A DNA stretch of 64,000 bases from Bretschneidera sinensis (taxonomy: Eukaryota > Streptophyta > Magnoliopsida > Brassicales > Akaniaceae). Under the pieces are notes generated by a model, which saw only the letters and a list, made by a program, of their open reading frames with translations, had not been told where the DNA came from and ran no database searches. Of this stretch, positions 24,355 to 36,915 are shown piece by piece. Position numbers and translations under genes: made by a program. Each line of letters opens with the position of its first letter. Positions within the stretch are counted from its first letter, which is position 1. The DNA is taken from the NCBI GenBank assembly GCA_023935145.1, contig CM043698.1:145385625-145449624 (forward strand), given 5' to 3'.

Positions 24355-25191
24355 CTGTTAAATCAACAACAAACACTAAAACTTATAGTTTATAAAATTT
24401 TAGCCTTTTTATATTAATTCCCAGAACACGAAGAAATTGAAGCTTGCGTAAACAGGCATTGGAAAAAAAAAAGCGACAATAATTAAAATAAAATTATAGA
24501 TAAGCTAGAGGCAGAGATGGCATATAAAATATATAATAAAGTGAACGAAATGGTGCATAAGGAAAATCGACAAAATACCAACAAAATTAAAATACTGAAA
24601 CAAAAATAAAACAATTATTTTAGTGTTAACTAAGAAAACAAATAAATAATTAACTATTCTTCTGTCAACAAACACGTAGGTACCCAATCGTCGAAGAAGG
24701 CCATTGATAACAACGTAGCGACTAGTTTAACAATTCCAAATCTTTGATTAAATCCTGATTAGAAACCCTAATACAAAAAACAACGGATCTAAAAAAAATT
24801 ACCAGCAAAATATTCAACGTAAGCTATCAGCAAGGATAAGAGGGGGAAAAAAGGAAACTCATTTCACAAAGAAATAGGAGATCAAAAAGATCATGTCACA
24901 TAAAAAATAATAAAACCCAAATCTAAAAATTTAAGCTTCAAATCACTTAATTACAGATAACAAAGAAATTAATTAATTAGCATCAAAATCACCAAAATTT
25001 GAAGAAAAAAAAAACTGAACAGAGAACTTTTCGGATACCAAGATAGCTCAATTAAAAGCTGGAAATACACATCCAATCAAAACATCAACAAAAAATTAAA
25101 TCAAAACCCACATGAATTAAAGCTGTAAACGCATCTTATATCCAACAAATCAAATGAAAACGAAACTATAAGGACGAAAGAGAAGCAATAC
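24355..25191 (-). other. Probable 5' UTR intron of the GT14 gene
   Basis: On the minus strand a donor CAG|GTATTG at 25191 and an acceptor TTTAACAG at 24355 would remove 837 bp of AT-rich sequence upstream of the ATG at 24175. A CT/GA-rich leader and a TATA-like TTTTATAG near 25388-25396 lie just upstream. The inference rests on splice consensus only. Confidence 0.5.
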
Positions 25192-25399
25192 CTGGCTCTG
25201 TAGATGCAGAGGACAGTAACAGAGCTTTGTGTGCTGCACGTTCAAGAAGACATGAGAGAGAGAGAGAGAAAAATAATTTATTACTGTTGAGAAAACAATG
25301 TGAGAAAGAGAGAAGGGAGAGAGTATAATTAATTAAAAATTAAGCGTGTTTAAAGAAAGAGAGAGAAATGGTTCAGTTTGTGCAAGACTATAAAACAAA

Positions 25400-26261
25400 G
25401 AATCTCTCTCTCTCACTGTTTTTTTTTTCTTTTTTGCCCTTTAATCAACACTGAGGTTTAGGGGTTTCTGTTACATATTGGAAAGGTGTAAAGGTTGACC
25501 CAAGACGGCAAGCAACGTAAACAAATTGTTTCCTTGTACGTGTTTTTTACTCACAATATATGTGTTTTTATTTTTATTTATTTAGTTTATATTTCATTAT
25601 TTTTTAATTTATTGAAATAATATTAACATATTAAATTTTTTTAAAATTCACAATTCATTTTAAAATATAAATTTTTACCATCAAACAATCTCAAAATTAT
25701 TTTTTTTAAAAATTAAAATTTTAACTAGATATTAATTTTCATTGTGACCGAAATACCTTTAGATATTGTAAGGATTATTTAAATATATATATATGATAAT
25801 TAGGTATGTAACATATTAAACAATGGATTTTTTATGGATTTTTAAAAAAAAAATTATCATCGTTTTTTTCTTCTAAAATTATTAAAAATATATTTGAAAT
25901 GGATTTATATTCTATTATATGTAATAAAAAAATTTACTTTATATAATTTATATTTTAAAAAATATTATGATATCATTGTCTATCGCATCCTTAAAAAAAT
26001 AAAAATTAAATACCATCATAAATAAAAATCATTTTGAAAGCTAATTGAGGGTAAAAATTGATGTTTTGTAATGAATTATGGGTTTTAAAAAAGTTTTATA
26101 TGTTAATATACTTTCAAAAAAGTCAAAGATAATGCAATATATTTTATTATATTTATAATTTGGTGCTTCATGTTGCAAGTTATAATGGTGCAACACCTCA
26201 TGAAAATGGGTTTGATTTGAGATTGTGGGTTTGATCATTGAAGGTGCTATAGAATGGGATT
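25400..26261. other. AT-rich spacer upstream of the GT14 gene
   Basis: The first part probably holds the GT14 promoter (GA/CT-rich near 25253-25420). The rest is very AT-rich, without coding signal or a clear element. Confidence 0.4.
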
Positions 26262-26419
26262 TATCACGGATCCGATTTTATATGAGTTATCACATAATCA
26301 AAAAAAATTATTAATAATTATGAAAAAATTAAATTTTTAATTTTTAAAAATAATTATTATTTAATTTTTTATTATTTATGTTGAACTTTCCTTCCCGGAA
26401 CCGAATCCTTGAATCACTA
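26262..26419. mobile_element. Diverged MITE, same family as 37911-38073
   Basis: The left half resembles the terminal repeat of the 37911-38073 element (motifs GGATCCGATTTTATATGAG and ATTATTAATAATTATGA). The right half is diverged but still ends in an inverted GGATTCGGTTCC-like motif. A poly-A run follows at about 26420. Confidence 0.4.
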
Positions 26420-26701
26420 AAAAAAAAAAAAAAAAAGTTATAGCATAATAGTTATTGGGATTATCCCCAATTTTCCTTAAATTAATATTCATGACTTCTT
26501 TTCCGGATTTGATCCGAGATTGCGAGTTTTGGGAAATCCAAGGGTTGAGATTGTGTTAAATTTTTTATTGGTATTAGAGGAAGTGGGTAGATGATTGTTT
26601 TGGTATAAGAGACTTGTCAGTCTTGTGGATTTGGATACCAAGGGGTGATGGATTTAAATTATACTAGTAATAATTACTTCCATGGAAATTTGTTTGGCCA
26701 C

Positions 26702-26767
26702 ATTATCACTTTTATTTCTTTGACTTTGACATATATATGTCAAAGTCAATGAAATAAATGTGATAAT
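26702..26767. repeat. 66-bp near-perfect palindrome
   Basis: Two 29-bp arms (27/29 complementary) surround ATATATAT at the centre, with CTTTGACTTTGAC in the left arm and GTCAAAGTCAATG in the right. The DNA could form a long cruciform and the RNA a tight hairpin. It is followed directly by a TA microsatellite. It may be a tiny MITE. Confidence 0.85.
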
Positions 26768-26843
26768 TATATATATATATATATATTAATTATTCGAGAA
26801 ATTTTTATATTTTTGATACAAAACATTATTTTTATATTTAAGT

Positions 26844-26948
26844 GAAAATTTCATCGATAATTGTTAAATAATTTTATTGGTAACATAAATAATTATTATA
26901 CAATTATTATCAATAAAATTATTTAACAATTATTAGTGAAATTTTTAC
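26844..26948. mobile_element. Long inverted repeat, MITE-like
   Basis: Arms of about 41 bp (26844-26884 and 26908-26948), highly complementary, share TTGTTAAATAATTTTATTG. Weaker inverted similarity continues outward to about 26786 and 26979 (GAGAAATTTTTAT against AGAATTTCTC), suggesting a MITE of about 190 bp. Confidence 0.6.
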
Positions 26949-26979
26949 AATATACAAGTAAGAATTTCTCTTAATTACA

Positions 26980-29260
26980 CAAGTTTTATGTTGAATAATA
27001 TTTATTAGTATTAAATAGGAGTAATAATAATATTTAATAGTATTGAATAGATTAATTTGACTTTACTAATATGAAACGCCTATTTATGAGAAAATTTAGT
27101 ACAAGTTTTTTCCTTTCCTTTTCTTAAAACGGGTAAAACTTCCTTTATTTTATATCTCTTGAAATGTAAATTTATGTTCTCTTAGCTTGATGCAATTTTC
27201 CTCTCTTATATCTTTCTTTTCATGTAGTTTCATATTTTTGCTATTTAAACCATCAGGTATTTGCAATGAAATTCATATTAAGATTTTCTTGAAATTAATA
27301 TGTAGAATTTATAGTGATTAGGCGTTCTTCTTTTAGTAAAATATTTTGTAGTTTGCTTTCAATTTAGTGTGGGTACGTTTTATTTCACAAATACAGTAAT
27401 CTTTTTGATAGTGGCTCAACCGATGCAATTGGAAAAAAATATATATGAGAAACATGCATGTATTTTCTCTATTCAAATTTTATATCTAATTTCTTTTTTT
27501 CTTGCTTCCTTCAACAATCAAACGAAAAAAAAAAAAAAAAAAGGTTCAATATGTTGTTATATCTCATTATTTCCTTCATTTCTATTAATTTTTTTTCCTT
27601 TAGAAAATAATCTTTTGCGGTATCTCTGATTATAGTGGTGACCAAGCCAATATGATAAAATTTTAAAAAAAAAATAAACGTAATTTTGACTTTCACTTTG
27701 TTGGGTATTATGGTTTTTTTATATAGCACGTAAGGAGTTAAAATGTGATTGTCAAGTTGTATTAGTGTCTAAATTTATGAGCAAGTTAAAAAGCAAGTAT
27801 CACAACTTTATAGTTTTGAACTAACAAGTTATCAAGACATGGAGCATTTTTTTAGAGATTTTTATTTATTATTGTTAATTCAAGTAATTACTTTGGATAC
27901 CAATTCGCTTAAGTTCAAGTGAATTCATATATATTTTCCTATACATCAACCTTTTTACAATGAATATCGTTACTCTTTTATTTATATTTTGCTTTGATTT
28001 TGGTTTTAGTATCAATGTTTACTTGAGGTATTCTTCTACCTTTACCGCAATATAGAATTGTTCTCAGGGCAATCTATCTCTAAAGCCATACCATCATATA
28101 ATAGTACTTCATTTTTTCAACGGACAAGATTACTTTTTTTATTACAATGTATTTTACTCTTTTTTATTCTATAATTTTCAATAATCTCGTGCATAGCACA
28201 GGTATTCATTTAGTTTATTGTAGTAATATTTTATGTTACATTATGCATTTGTAACAAACGTACGAAAACATGTCTTGAACATAGCCCAACTCTTAATTAC
28301 CCCTTTGTTTTTAGAGATATCTCACATTTAAATTGTTCGCTTTAAATTTAAAAAAAAAAATCAGATGAAAAGTTTTAACATTCGGAATTGAAGAAAATTA
28401 TGAGTTAGTCATTTTTCTTGTAAATTTATTAATATTGATGTTCTCGTGTATCCCCATGACACATGAGTATTGATATTGTCCTTTAAAAATTTGCGCAATA
28501 AAGAATGCAATCGATCAAATTTGATAACTCTACAATGAGCTCTTCAATAAAAAACCCTAGCTTTGGAATAACAAACCCCAATGTCGAAGCTTCAATGGCC
28601 GAAGTAGATCTTTTCCATGGAAGCGTTGCTAAACTTAACTCTCTTTCTTCTTATTGTGATAAACTCGAGAGTCCTTATGTGTAATTCTTGTGTTCTTAAA
28701 GTAAAGGTAAAGAAGTAATTTGATAGATATTACTTGAAATTAAAATAATATATATATAAAAGATCTATTATTAAATAAAATAATTCTTTTTAAAAAAAAA
28801 AGACACTTGGACTTTTGGTGTCACAAGGAGAAGAAAAAAAAAAGGGGAACAACACCTGGATGCCCAGGTGTTGCCCACATAATGCATGCATATTGCATGC
28901 AAGACAACAAAAAGAGAAAATATGGAGAATAGTGGCATGAGGGTTTTATATAAAAATTTAATTTTTGTTTTGGATTTCTTAACCAAATTCTGTTTGATTT
29001 TCTTCTTTCTTCAATTCAAATTTCTTAGTAAAAAGTTATAAAGAAAATTTATCCAATATTAGAGATAGTATAGTAATCCAAATTACAATAGCAAGATATC
29101 ATCACATTTGAGGTGTCGGTAATCAGCAATCTCAAGAAATTGTTGAAAGGAACACAAAAGGCAAAGAGTGATCCACAGGTAGTTTTAAGTGCTACGTGAT
29201 GAGTTAGATTTACTTTTAGTAATTGAAACAAAAAAAAATGAATTTATGATATTTAATGAA
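26980..29260. other. AT-rich intergenic DNA
   Basis: No gene of recognised family. A 49-codon ORF (28535-28684, +, MSSSIKNPSFGITNPNVEA at its start) is less AT-rich than its surroundings but matches nothing I know. A short hairpin AACACCTGG/CCAGGTGTT is at 28853-28875, followed by CATGCATATTGCATGCA. Homopolymer runs of A occur at 27523-27542. Confidence 0.4.
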
Positions 29261-29554
29261 TGATTTAATTATAATGATTTAATGATGTACTTTTCAATAA
29301 GTATGGTAATAGATTTGGTTTATTGATTATGGATTTAATAATATGTTGAATATTAATTATATGAATAAATAAAAAATATGTTGAAAAGTTACATGAAATT
29401 TCTGAAAAATATGATTGAAAAGTTGATATGATATATGATGAGACAATTTAATAAATATGATAAAAATAATAATTTTGAGAAAGAGCTAGATAATTGAATT
29501 TAATATTTTGATGTATGTTTGCTTGCATGTTATTGCTCATATGCATAAAAAATA

Positions 29555-29737
29555 TCAGGAAGGCAGCTGGTTTAGCGGAAAAGACCAGGAAGGCAGCTGG
29601 TCTAGCTAAAACATTTCGAAATGTAGGAAGACGTTCCCAGATAATAATATGAAAAAAGGACCAAGAATGCAACTGGTCTAGCTAAAACATGTTGACATGT
29701 GAGAAGAAGTTCCCAGATGATAATATGAAATGATCTG
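29555..29737 (+). repeat. Imperfect tandem repeat, period about 76 bp
   Basis: Two full units and one partial unit with the core AAGGCAGCTGGTCTAGC and TTCCCAGATAATAATATGA. Full units start near 29585 and 29661. They lie inside the LTR-like stretch. Confidence 0.75.
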
Positions 29738-30486
29738 ATGAGAAAAAAAGAAAGATAATTTAAATTCATGCATTATGTTTGTTTTAAATATTGATTATTA
29801 TTGATTGAGATACTAAAGTATTAGTTTTTATTGTGAAATTATTGATAGATAAATGAGTCTCACAGAGAGATAGATATGATGAGAAATAAATATGAAGGTA
29901 TGATATGATAAAAATTATTTAATTGATTGATTATATGATGTGAACCTCATAACGAGGTAAACAATGATGTTAAATTGATAGTCTCAACATAATTAAATAT
30001 ATGAGAAAAAATATTGATATATTTAATGATTAATTTAAGAAGAGATTGATAAATGATGAGAATTATAATATGAGTAGTGATAATAGAATGTTATTATCGA
30101 GTTATATGAGATAATAGATGAATGAATATTAGAAGACTATTTGAAAGATTGAATTATTATATGCGAAAAAATAGATGATTAATATTGGTGAATTAAAAAC
30201 GAATGAATTATAAGATGTGACTGGAAGTATATAATCAAGTAATTCTAGTAAATTTAATTCACTGAGCTTGTGAAGCTCACTCCTCATTGTTAAATAATTT
30301 CATGTAGCGGGCAGGACAAATAAAATTGTGAGCTGAGATTCAGACTGAAATATTTTCTGTAAGTCACGTGGTCCACATCCTCATACTAATAGAAAAAAAA
30401 TTGTAAATATTCATGCATCATATGTTGTATATATTATTTTAGTTGAAATTTTAATAATATAACTCCCATGTTGAGTGTTGAGGATT

Positions 30487-30488
30487 GA

Positions 30489-30522
<34 letters not shown>

Positions 30523-30533
30523 CACGCACACAT
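30487..30533. repeat. Microsatellite (TG)n(TA)n
   Basis: An uninterrupted TG run passes into TA and then CGCACACA. Short ORFs across it are artefacts of the repeat. Confidence 0.9.
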
Positions 30534-31890
30534 ATTCAGTTGATGTACGTTTTTATATTGTTGCATATATGTGTCGTGCTAGGATTTCAAAACGCGACGA
30601 CACCGTCTCAGGGGTGGCCAACTCGGAATGGGTCGTTACATTGTGGTATACATATGCATGTATATATATACACATATAGTATAAGTTAAGAACTGATTTA
30701 ACGTGGTTGTCCTTGAGAAATATTTATGCGTGTGCTCGTATTGAAAATGATTACTTAGATTGCTATGGAATTATAATGTAATTGGTTGGCAAATGGTTGT
30801 TTGCATATCATATCACTTCATGCATTTGCATTATAACCCTGTTTGACGGTATGTTATTGAGGGTCGAGTGATGGGTGAGGCTGATAGGTCCCTGCCCAGA
30901 GGGGTGTAACGGTACCGAGTGATTATTTGATGAGCAGGACCTGACCCGAATCAATGGGGGTTCCGAAGCTTTGATATTATGATGATTGGACGTACTGGTA
31001 CGTGGGGAGGCATCCCGGTGATGATGATATTAGCCCAGTGAAGGGCAGTGATTTGTTTGTGCATTGCATCATAAAGCATGACATTTCATTTCATGGACAC
31101 ATACATTATGAGTTGGCCCATGAAGGGCATGCTTGTTAATTGGCCATGAAGGGTGTGTGATATGATTGGCCCATGTGGGGTATGTGATGATGTGATGTGT
31201 TTGAAAAAGAGAATGAACATGATTATTGCTGTGAAATTTATAAACGTTGAATGAAATTCCTTATATGGTTGTTTTGGCATTATGGTGTGTGAATGTACTA
31301 AAAATAGTATATAATTTGTAATTAAGGAAATTTACGATTTATAGTTTAAATGGTCCTATAATGGTATAAGAAATAAATAAAGATACTTGGAGGAAAGTTA
31401 ACGAAAATATTTGGAGAATACATATAAGATAGGAAATTCTTACACTTAGAAGAGAAAAAAAATGATTAAAATGCTATAATTATATTTAAAAGGGTAAAAT
31501 TCCTCTAATATGACTGCTTTGTAAGGTGCGTCTCACTGAGCTTTTTAGCTCACTTGTTTATTTTTACTAACATTTCAGGTAGCAGCGGGTACTTTATGGT
31601 CAGAGTTGAAGGGAGTTGCATATGGCATCCTCATCCTCTGAGTCTTTTTCTTTTATATTTGATAGAAGTTTAAGAATTTTTTATATAATAGTCTAGTTGT
31701 TGTGGGGGAAAGTTTTCCTTTAAATTGTACATTTGTAAGCTGTAAAACTTTGATTTTTCCTCATATTGAAATGATTTGTAATTGTATGAACTTGTGATGT
31801 TCGAAAAGATTACAATTTGCGCTGTGAGTTTTATGTGTTTGCAAATAGGTTGGGGTGCTTGAAACTGAAAGGTGATGATGCCTACTTGGG

Positions 31891-33600
31891 TAGGGCTCAC
31901 CCGCGGATGGGTCATTAGAGATAAAGTCTTTCATTTCACACTTTCTACCGAGGATAAGAAAATATTTAGGCAACCATGGTCTAAGGCAGTGATTGTTAAA
32001 GTCTTGGGTCGTTCCATGGGTACGACTATCTTAAAGGAAAGCTTGTAGCTTTATGGAAACCAGTGGGATCTATAGAACTGATTGACCTTGGCAAAGCGTT
32101 TTCCACTATTCATTTATCATAAGAAACTGATTTTAAATGTCCTCGTCATGATGGCCTACATTTTTTAGGTTAGTTTTTCCTATTTGTTCGAATGTGGGAG
32201 CCTAATTTTAACCCAGATCTAGCTGTCATTGACTCTAAAGCAACCCTATTGATTAGGTTCAAAGGTTTATCAATTGAACATTTTGACTATGCAAGAATTT
32301 GTGTGCAAATAAACATAAGCAGTCCTTTCCAAGCTAAGATCATAATGGGGAAAACAAAGGTGGAAATACAGTATGAAGCTTCTCTTTGCTTCAGATATGG
32401 GATGTTAGGGCATAAAGTTGGAGGTTACTCTCTTCGAAAAAACTGTGAACCCTAACCCTGCACCTGTCTCTGAGATTCCTATTGAAAAGCTTATTGAAGC
32501 TAATGGAACCTATAGCCCTTAGGTCCTTGTTACTAGCAAAAGGAACAAGGTGCTAATGACACCTATAGTACCAAGATTTTGGGTACAAAGAAGGGGAATT
32601 GGTCCAGTAAATAAGGCCATGATACAGGTCCCTCTTGAAAGGATCATGATTCTCTCCATTTGAAAATTGAAATGTAGTCAAGTTTATAATGAGATTAAAT
32701 TCCACATCATCAAATGGAGAATATTCAAATTCAAATTTGTCAATGTGGCATTTAATCTCACTATGAACTTGACCTCCATTTCAATTCTTAAATGGAGAGG
32801 ATTGTTGTCCCTCCTGAAGACATTGAAGTTATGGACATATCTACAACCATCGATATGTATCTTGTTTGGAACTGCATGGGTGTTGTTCACCCAAATGTGA
32901 AAAGTAAAATTTTTTACATGATTAATCACCATCATCCTCTTGTTCTCATTCTCACTTAAACTAGGATCAATGGTAATAATGTTGGACACATTGTTGGCTC
33001 TCTTGGTTTCAATCACTTCTATATTGTGGACTCGATTAGTCTCTTTGGTGGGATATGGATGTTGTGTAACGATGTGGATATCAAACTTAATGTTGTTGAC
33101 ACATCAAAGCAACATATTCATGCCACGATTAAGGTTAATTCTCGCCCTACTCTTTGATATACTACTGCTCTTTATATCTAGGCCCCGTAATGAACAAAGA
33201 AAAGCTCTTTAGAGAAACTTATGTCTCTTACTTAACTGTCTCTTGCTTAACTGGCAGATTCTCAATGGTTCTTCTTCTCTTTGGGCTAGGATCTTGGCTA
33301 GAAAATATATCACCCAATGTAGCATAGCTAGTGTGAATCCCAACTTGTCTGCTTCCTTCACTTGGAAGAGTATGCACAAAACTTGGGATGCTACTACTAG
33401 AGAAATATGATAGGTGATTAGAAATGGTAAAAATACTTCATTATGGTATGAAATTAGATTGGTTTAAGAAATCTTAGAAAACTCATTTCGTGTCCCTAAT
33501 CTTTGATGAGGAGAATATAAAAGTTCATGATATAATTGGTACTGATGGGTGGGATTTTTCAAAGCTCTCGTTCACACTCCCAAATAAAATTTAAGATTCT
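31891..33600 (+). mobile_element. Internally deleted LINE (ORF1 remnant, endonuclease remnant, RT C-term scrap)
   Basis: From 32192 a frame reads like the DUF4283/zinc-knuckle ORF1 of plant LINEs: SKATLLIRFKGLSIEHFDYA, FARICVEID-like RICVQINISSPF, and a knuckle LCFRYGMLGHKVGGYSLRKN in which the cysteines are partly lost. From about 32855 broken frames resemble the start of an AP endonuclease (VWNCMGVVHPNVKSK, then SLGFNHFYIVDSISLFGG). From about 33270 the sequence jumps to a region like the end of a LINE RT ORF (WARILARKYI, IRNGKNTSLWYEIRL), so the central RT is missing. Many stops. Inactive. Confidence 0.7.
32652..32799. mobile_element. 148-bp palindromic MITE nested in the LINE remnant
   Basis: The arms, nearly 60 bp each and about 85% complementary, begin CTCTCCATTTGAAAATTGAA and end TTCTTAAATGGAGAG. 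They are flanked by a possible 4-bp GATT duplication (32648-32651 and 32800-32803). The insert splits the LINE between ORF1 and the endonuclease. Confidence 0.75.
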
Positions 33601-34415
33601 TGGCATAGATTTTTTTTAGAATATATATGAATTGAATTTGGTAATTAAGAATAAGTATTTTAAAGATAAATGTTATGATTAATTATGATTAACACAATTA
33701 TTTTTTTTGTATCATATATTTCCCTAAAATAATTATTTAGACATATAACATACAACATACAAGCATATTCAGAAATCTAATTTGAATTAGAAAAAATTCT
33801 TACATGTTCACGACATAGCAAAAATCTCCTTCACTGAAAATATGACACTCATTTCGGCACGGCAGCCAAATGGTCGGCCATCTTTGGACCTTCCATAGAA
33901 GAGATGGTCTCTTTTCTATCAATATACTTTATAAAATGAATCACTGATAAAGAGACATAATAAAATAAATTTTGAGCAATGATATGGAAACATCATAAAC
34001 ATACAATAACATTTAACATCTTTTTATCCGTAAGATCCATTGATAGTTATCTTAAAATTCATTAGTAACATGAGGAACCTCCATTGATAACGGGGAAGGA
34101 CTAAAAATACATTTTGCAATTATGTGGTGCTGTCTCATTCATTGAGGGATTGAGATGTCAAACTTGAAACACGTTCCTGCTGTTTCTTTATTTTTATCCA
34201 CAAATTTTTGCTCTCTGCGTTTCATCAACGGTTCTCATTACTTTCAATGTAGAGATTTATCCTACACCGTGAACATGTAATAAATTTTCCAGAGTCAAGG
34301 ACTGACCGGTAGGTTTTCTATCTGCGCGAGATACATGGTAGCAACCCCTATGCTAATTTAGTACCCCACTTCATTCAACGGACATTCTACACTGGCGCGG
34401 AGCCCGAAAGATACG
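33601..34415. other. Spacer without recognised content
   Basis: AT-rich to about 34100, then less so. No frame with family resemblance. Nothing recognised. Confidence 0.4.
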
Positions 34416-34557
34416 ATCAGGTGATGACGTGATCAATTACCAAATCATTATGTCTACAACAAAATCATTTCTAGCCGTTGGATTCAATCAGGTGATGACG
34501 TGATTGATTACCCAATCATTATGTCTGCTTCAAACTGCATTTTAGCCGTCCGATCTG
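34416..34557. repeat. Two 71-bp tandem units carrying TGATGACGTGAT
   Basis: Units 34416-34486 and 34487-34557 share ATCAGGTGATGACGTGAT, AATCATTATGTCT and TAGCCGT. Each has one ACGT-core bZIP-type site. It could be the regulatory part of a decayed element or LTR. No gene follows in either direction nearby. Confidence 0.75.
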
Positions 34558-36595
34558 ATTTCTATTTAGAAAGATTAGATACTGCTATATTGATGACAGA
34601 TTGAAGTATTGAAAAGGCTGCATAACGTGTCCACTTCTTATCATCAAAGTGGGCCCCAAAATAATTAATGGGCGTCACGTTTTGGAAATCAACTGCCTAT
34701 CCAGCTATTCGCCGGATTTTTAATGTAGACGGTTGGATGTCTCATCTCTGATCCTTACACATGGTTTTTCTGATCAATCTGTTGTCTTTATTGATTGCCA
34801 ATACGTATGCAAGCTTTTTTTCTTGAAACAAAAAATGTAGGTTTTTGGGTATTTGCTTATTTCCAAATGGGAAATGAAAGATTGATTGTGTGCCTTTTTG
34901 TATTAAGCACCCGATGGCAATAGTCTCGGGACCTTGCATACATTTGACTCTCTTATGTTGAAACGAGTTTGGAATAGATTTTATCCCCGTTAAGATAAAA
35001 ACAATAATTTATAAAATTTCTTAATAAGTATGAAGATGAAAAATGTATTTTTTTGACTTGTTTACTATCCAAATCATATCTCTAAATCTCCATCAGATTT
35101 GTATGTATTTTCTTTTTATAAATATATTAGTATGGAGTTTTATAGTAGTTACATAACTGCCTTTAGCTATTAATTTTAATTTAATGAGATGTAATTGCAT
35201 TTGTGGTGTGAGAAATTTAGTGTTTGTGTGGATTGAACATTTATTTTGTATCATTTATTATTGTTGACATGACTAAATACTTTTTATTCCAATTAATCAC
35301 GGATGCCAAATTTTTTTTTTTTGATATTATGGATTTGTCCACTGGTAGTGAATCAATGATAACTAATATTGTGGAGTAAAAGTTTTAATTTAAATTAATT
35401 TTGATTGATTTTTTATATTAAAAATGACTTAATGGGTTAACGAGTTAATAAGACGGGTTAATGAGGAATACCCGATTTTTGTAATAAGAAATCTTCGTAC
35501 ATATTTATAAATAGAGTGAGGGTGGAGATTTAGATCCCTGAAAACCTCATTCAATGATGAAGATGGAGGACAAAATAAAATCTTTGTCGGAAAAAAAGAC
35601 TAGAATAGTTTATTTAAATGGGAACGAGAACGAATTGGGTACTTCCCACCCCAAATGCTATCCCTCCATATGTACATGCTTGCTTTAAGATATCATATAA
35701 TACAATAGTGACTTTTATTTTATTGGGTATTAATTATTACATTGGTAATTAGAAAGTCCTGATACTGTTATTTGGTAAGTGATTAAAGTCAATTTAAAAT
35801 AAAAAACTTAGGCAAAAATTGACATCAATAATTGTTTTAATAATTTTACTAAACAACACTTTTAACTAGTATTCACTTTAGTTTTTGTTTGATATTAAAT
35901 GTAAACAATTCGTTTATTTTGATTACTCATTTGTTGTAATTTTTTTATAGTTAAAAAACACTTTTTAGTAATAAAAATGTTTTCATATGCATTTGATTGA
36001 AACTTAGGTCATGTATGACGGATTTGGTTAATTCCCATGTTTGGAAAAAAGATGAGAGAGAGAAAATGAAAACTATTTTGTCATCTTATTTGTCCTTCTC
36101 TTGCTTTATAGTGAAAATTGGGCTGGCAACCTTTTGCTGGGTCTGTTTATGCATGAATTGCTAATTAAAATATAGGTTCACTAAATCTACCCATTGCCCA
36201 AACACAATCTGGTCCAGATCAAGCAACAATAGCCCAAGACCAAAGAATTCATATCCACCCACTACCCTCAATTAGTCTCTCCCTTTCATCTCTCTCAATT
36301 TTTACGATTAATTTTTTTTTTAATTTATTTTCCTTTTTGTTTATTACAGTTATGTTTGAGTGGAGATTTAGTCTCCACTTAAAGCATCTTTTTTTTTTTT
36401 ACTTTAATTGGATATTAAATCTTTATCCGAACATTGACCATGTTTGTGGTAGATTTAAACAAACTTAAATTTGATTAGGGCAATGCTTCCTTAAATCTGA
36501 CCTAATTTTCATGTGTTTTTATTGAATAAATTTTTAGAGAGAAAAAATCACTACTCTTGATTAGTCTATCCCCTTCGTCTCTCTCTCATGCTTTA
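34558..36595. other. Spacer without recognised content
   Basis: AT-rich DNA. A CGGTTGGATGT motif near 34730 resembles the TAGCCGTTGGATT in the 71-bp repeat. No credible ORF. Confidence 0.4.
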
Positions 36596-36915
36596 ATACA
36601 ATAACATATCGTGTTGTTGACCGACGACAGATCGCACAGCTGAACTGTGATAAATATCATTACTAGACAACGATAAATCTCATTGTTGGACCGTGATATG
36701 ATTTGTGGGTCATGATACATCTAAACAACGACATATCACATTGTTGGATCACAACAAAACTCATCGCTAAACCGTAATAAATCTCATTGTTGGATCGTAA
36801 TAGATCAAGCCGTTTAGGTCATAACATGTCAAATCATTGCATCGTGGCGTATCTAACCATTTGACCCTGATAGTTTCGACAAATCCAATAACTAGAACAC
36901 GGCAAATCCCATTAC
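36596..36915. repeat. Degenerate minisatellite
   Basis: Many diverged copies of a unit like ATAAATCTCATTGTTGGA followed by CGTGATA or CGTAATA, spaced irregularly at about 30-60 bp. Examples are at 36668, 36728 and 36779. Base composition is richer in G and C than its flanks. Confidence 0.6.

Larger units (their letters stand above)
29261..31890 (+). mobile_element. Degenerate LTR-retroelement-like region
   Basis: Two separate places carry a similar layout: CACTGAGCTT...GCTCACTC then ATTTCATGTAGC (30259-30310), and CACTGAGCTTTTTAGCTCAC then ATTTCAGGTAGCAGCGGG (31532-31590). GGGTCGTTACA (30631-30641) is like a plant Ty3/gypsy LTR end. Short degenerate repeats around TTGGCCCATGAAGGGCAT occur at 31110-31190. 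No gag or pol reading frame survives. The call rests on motif style only. Confidence 0.35.

Noticed and set aside
30485..30689. Short ORFs rich in Cys-Val
   Set aside because: Products of the TG/TA microsatellite.
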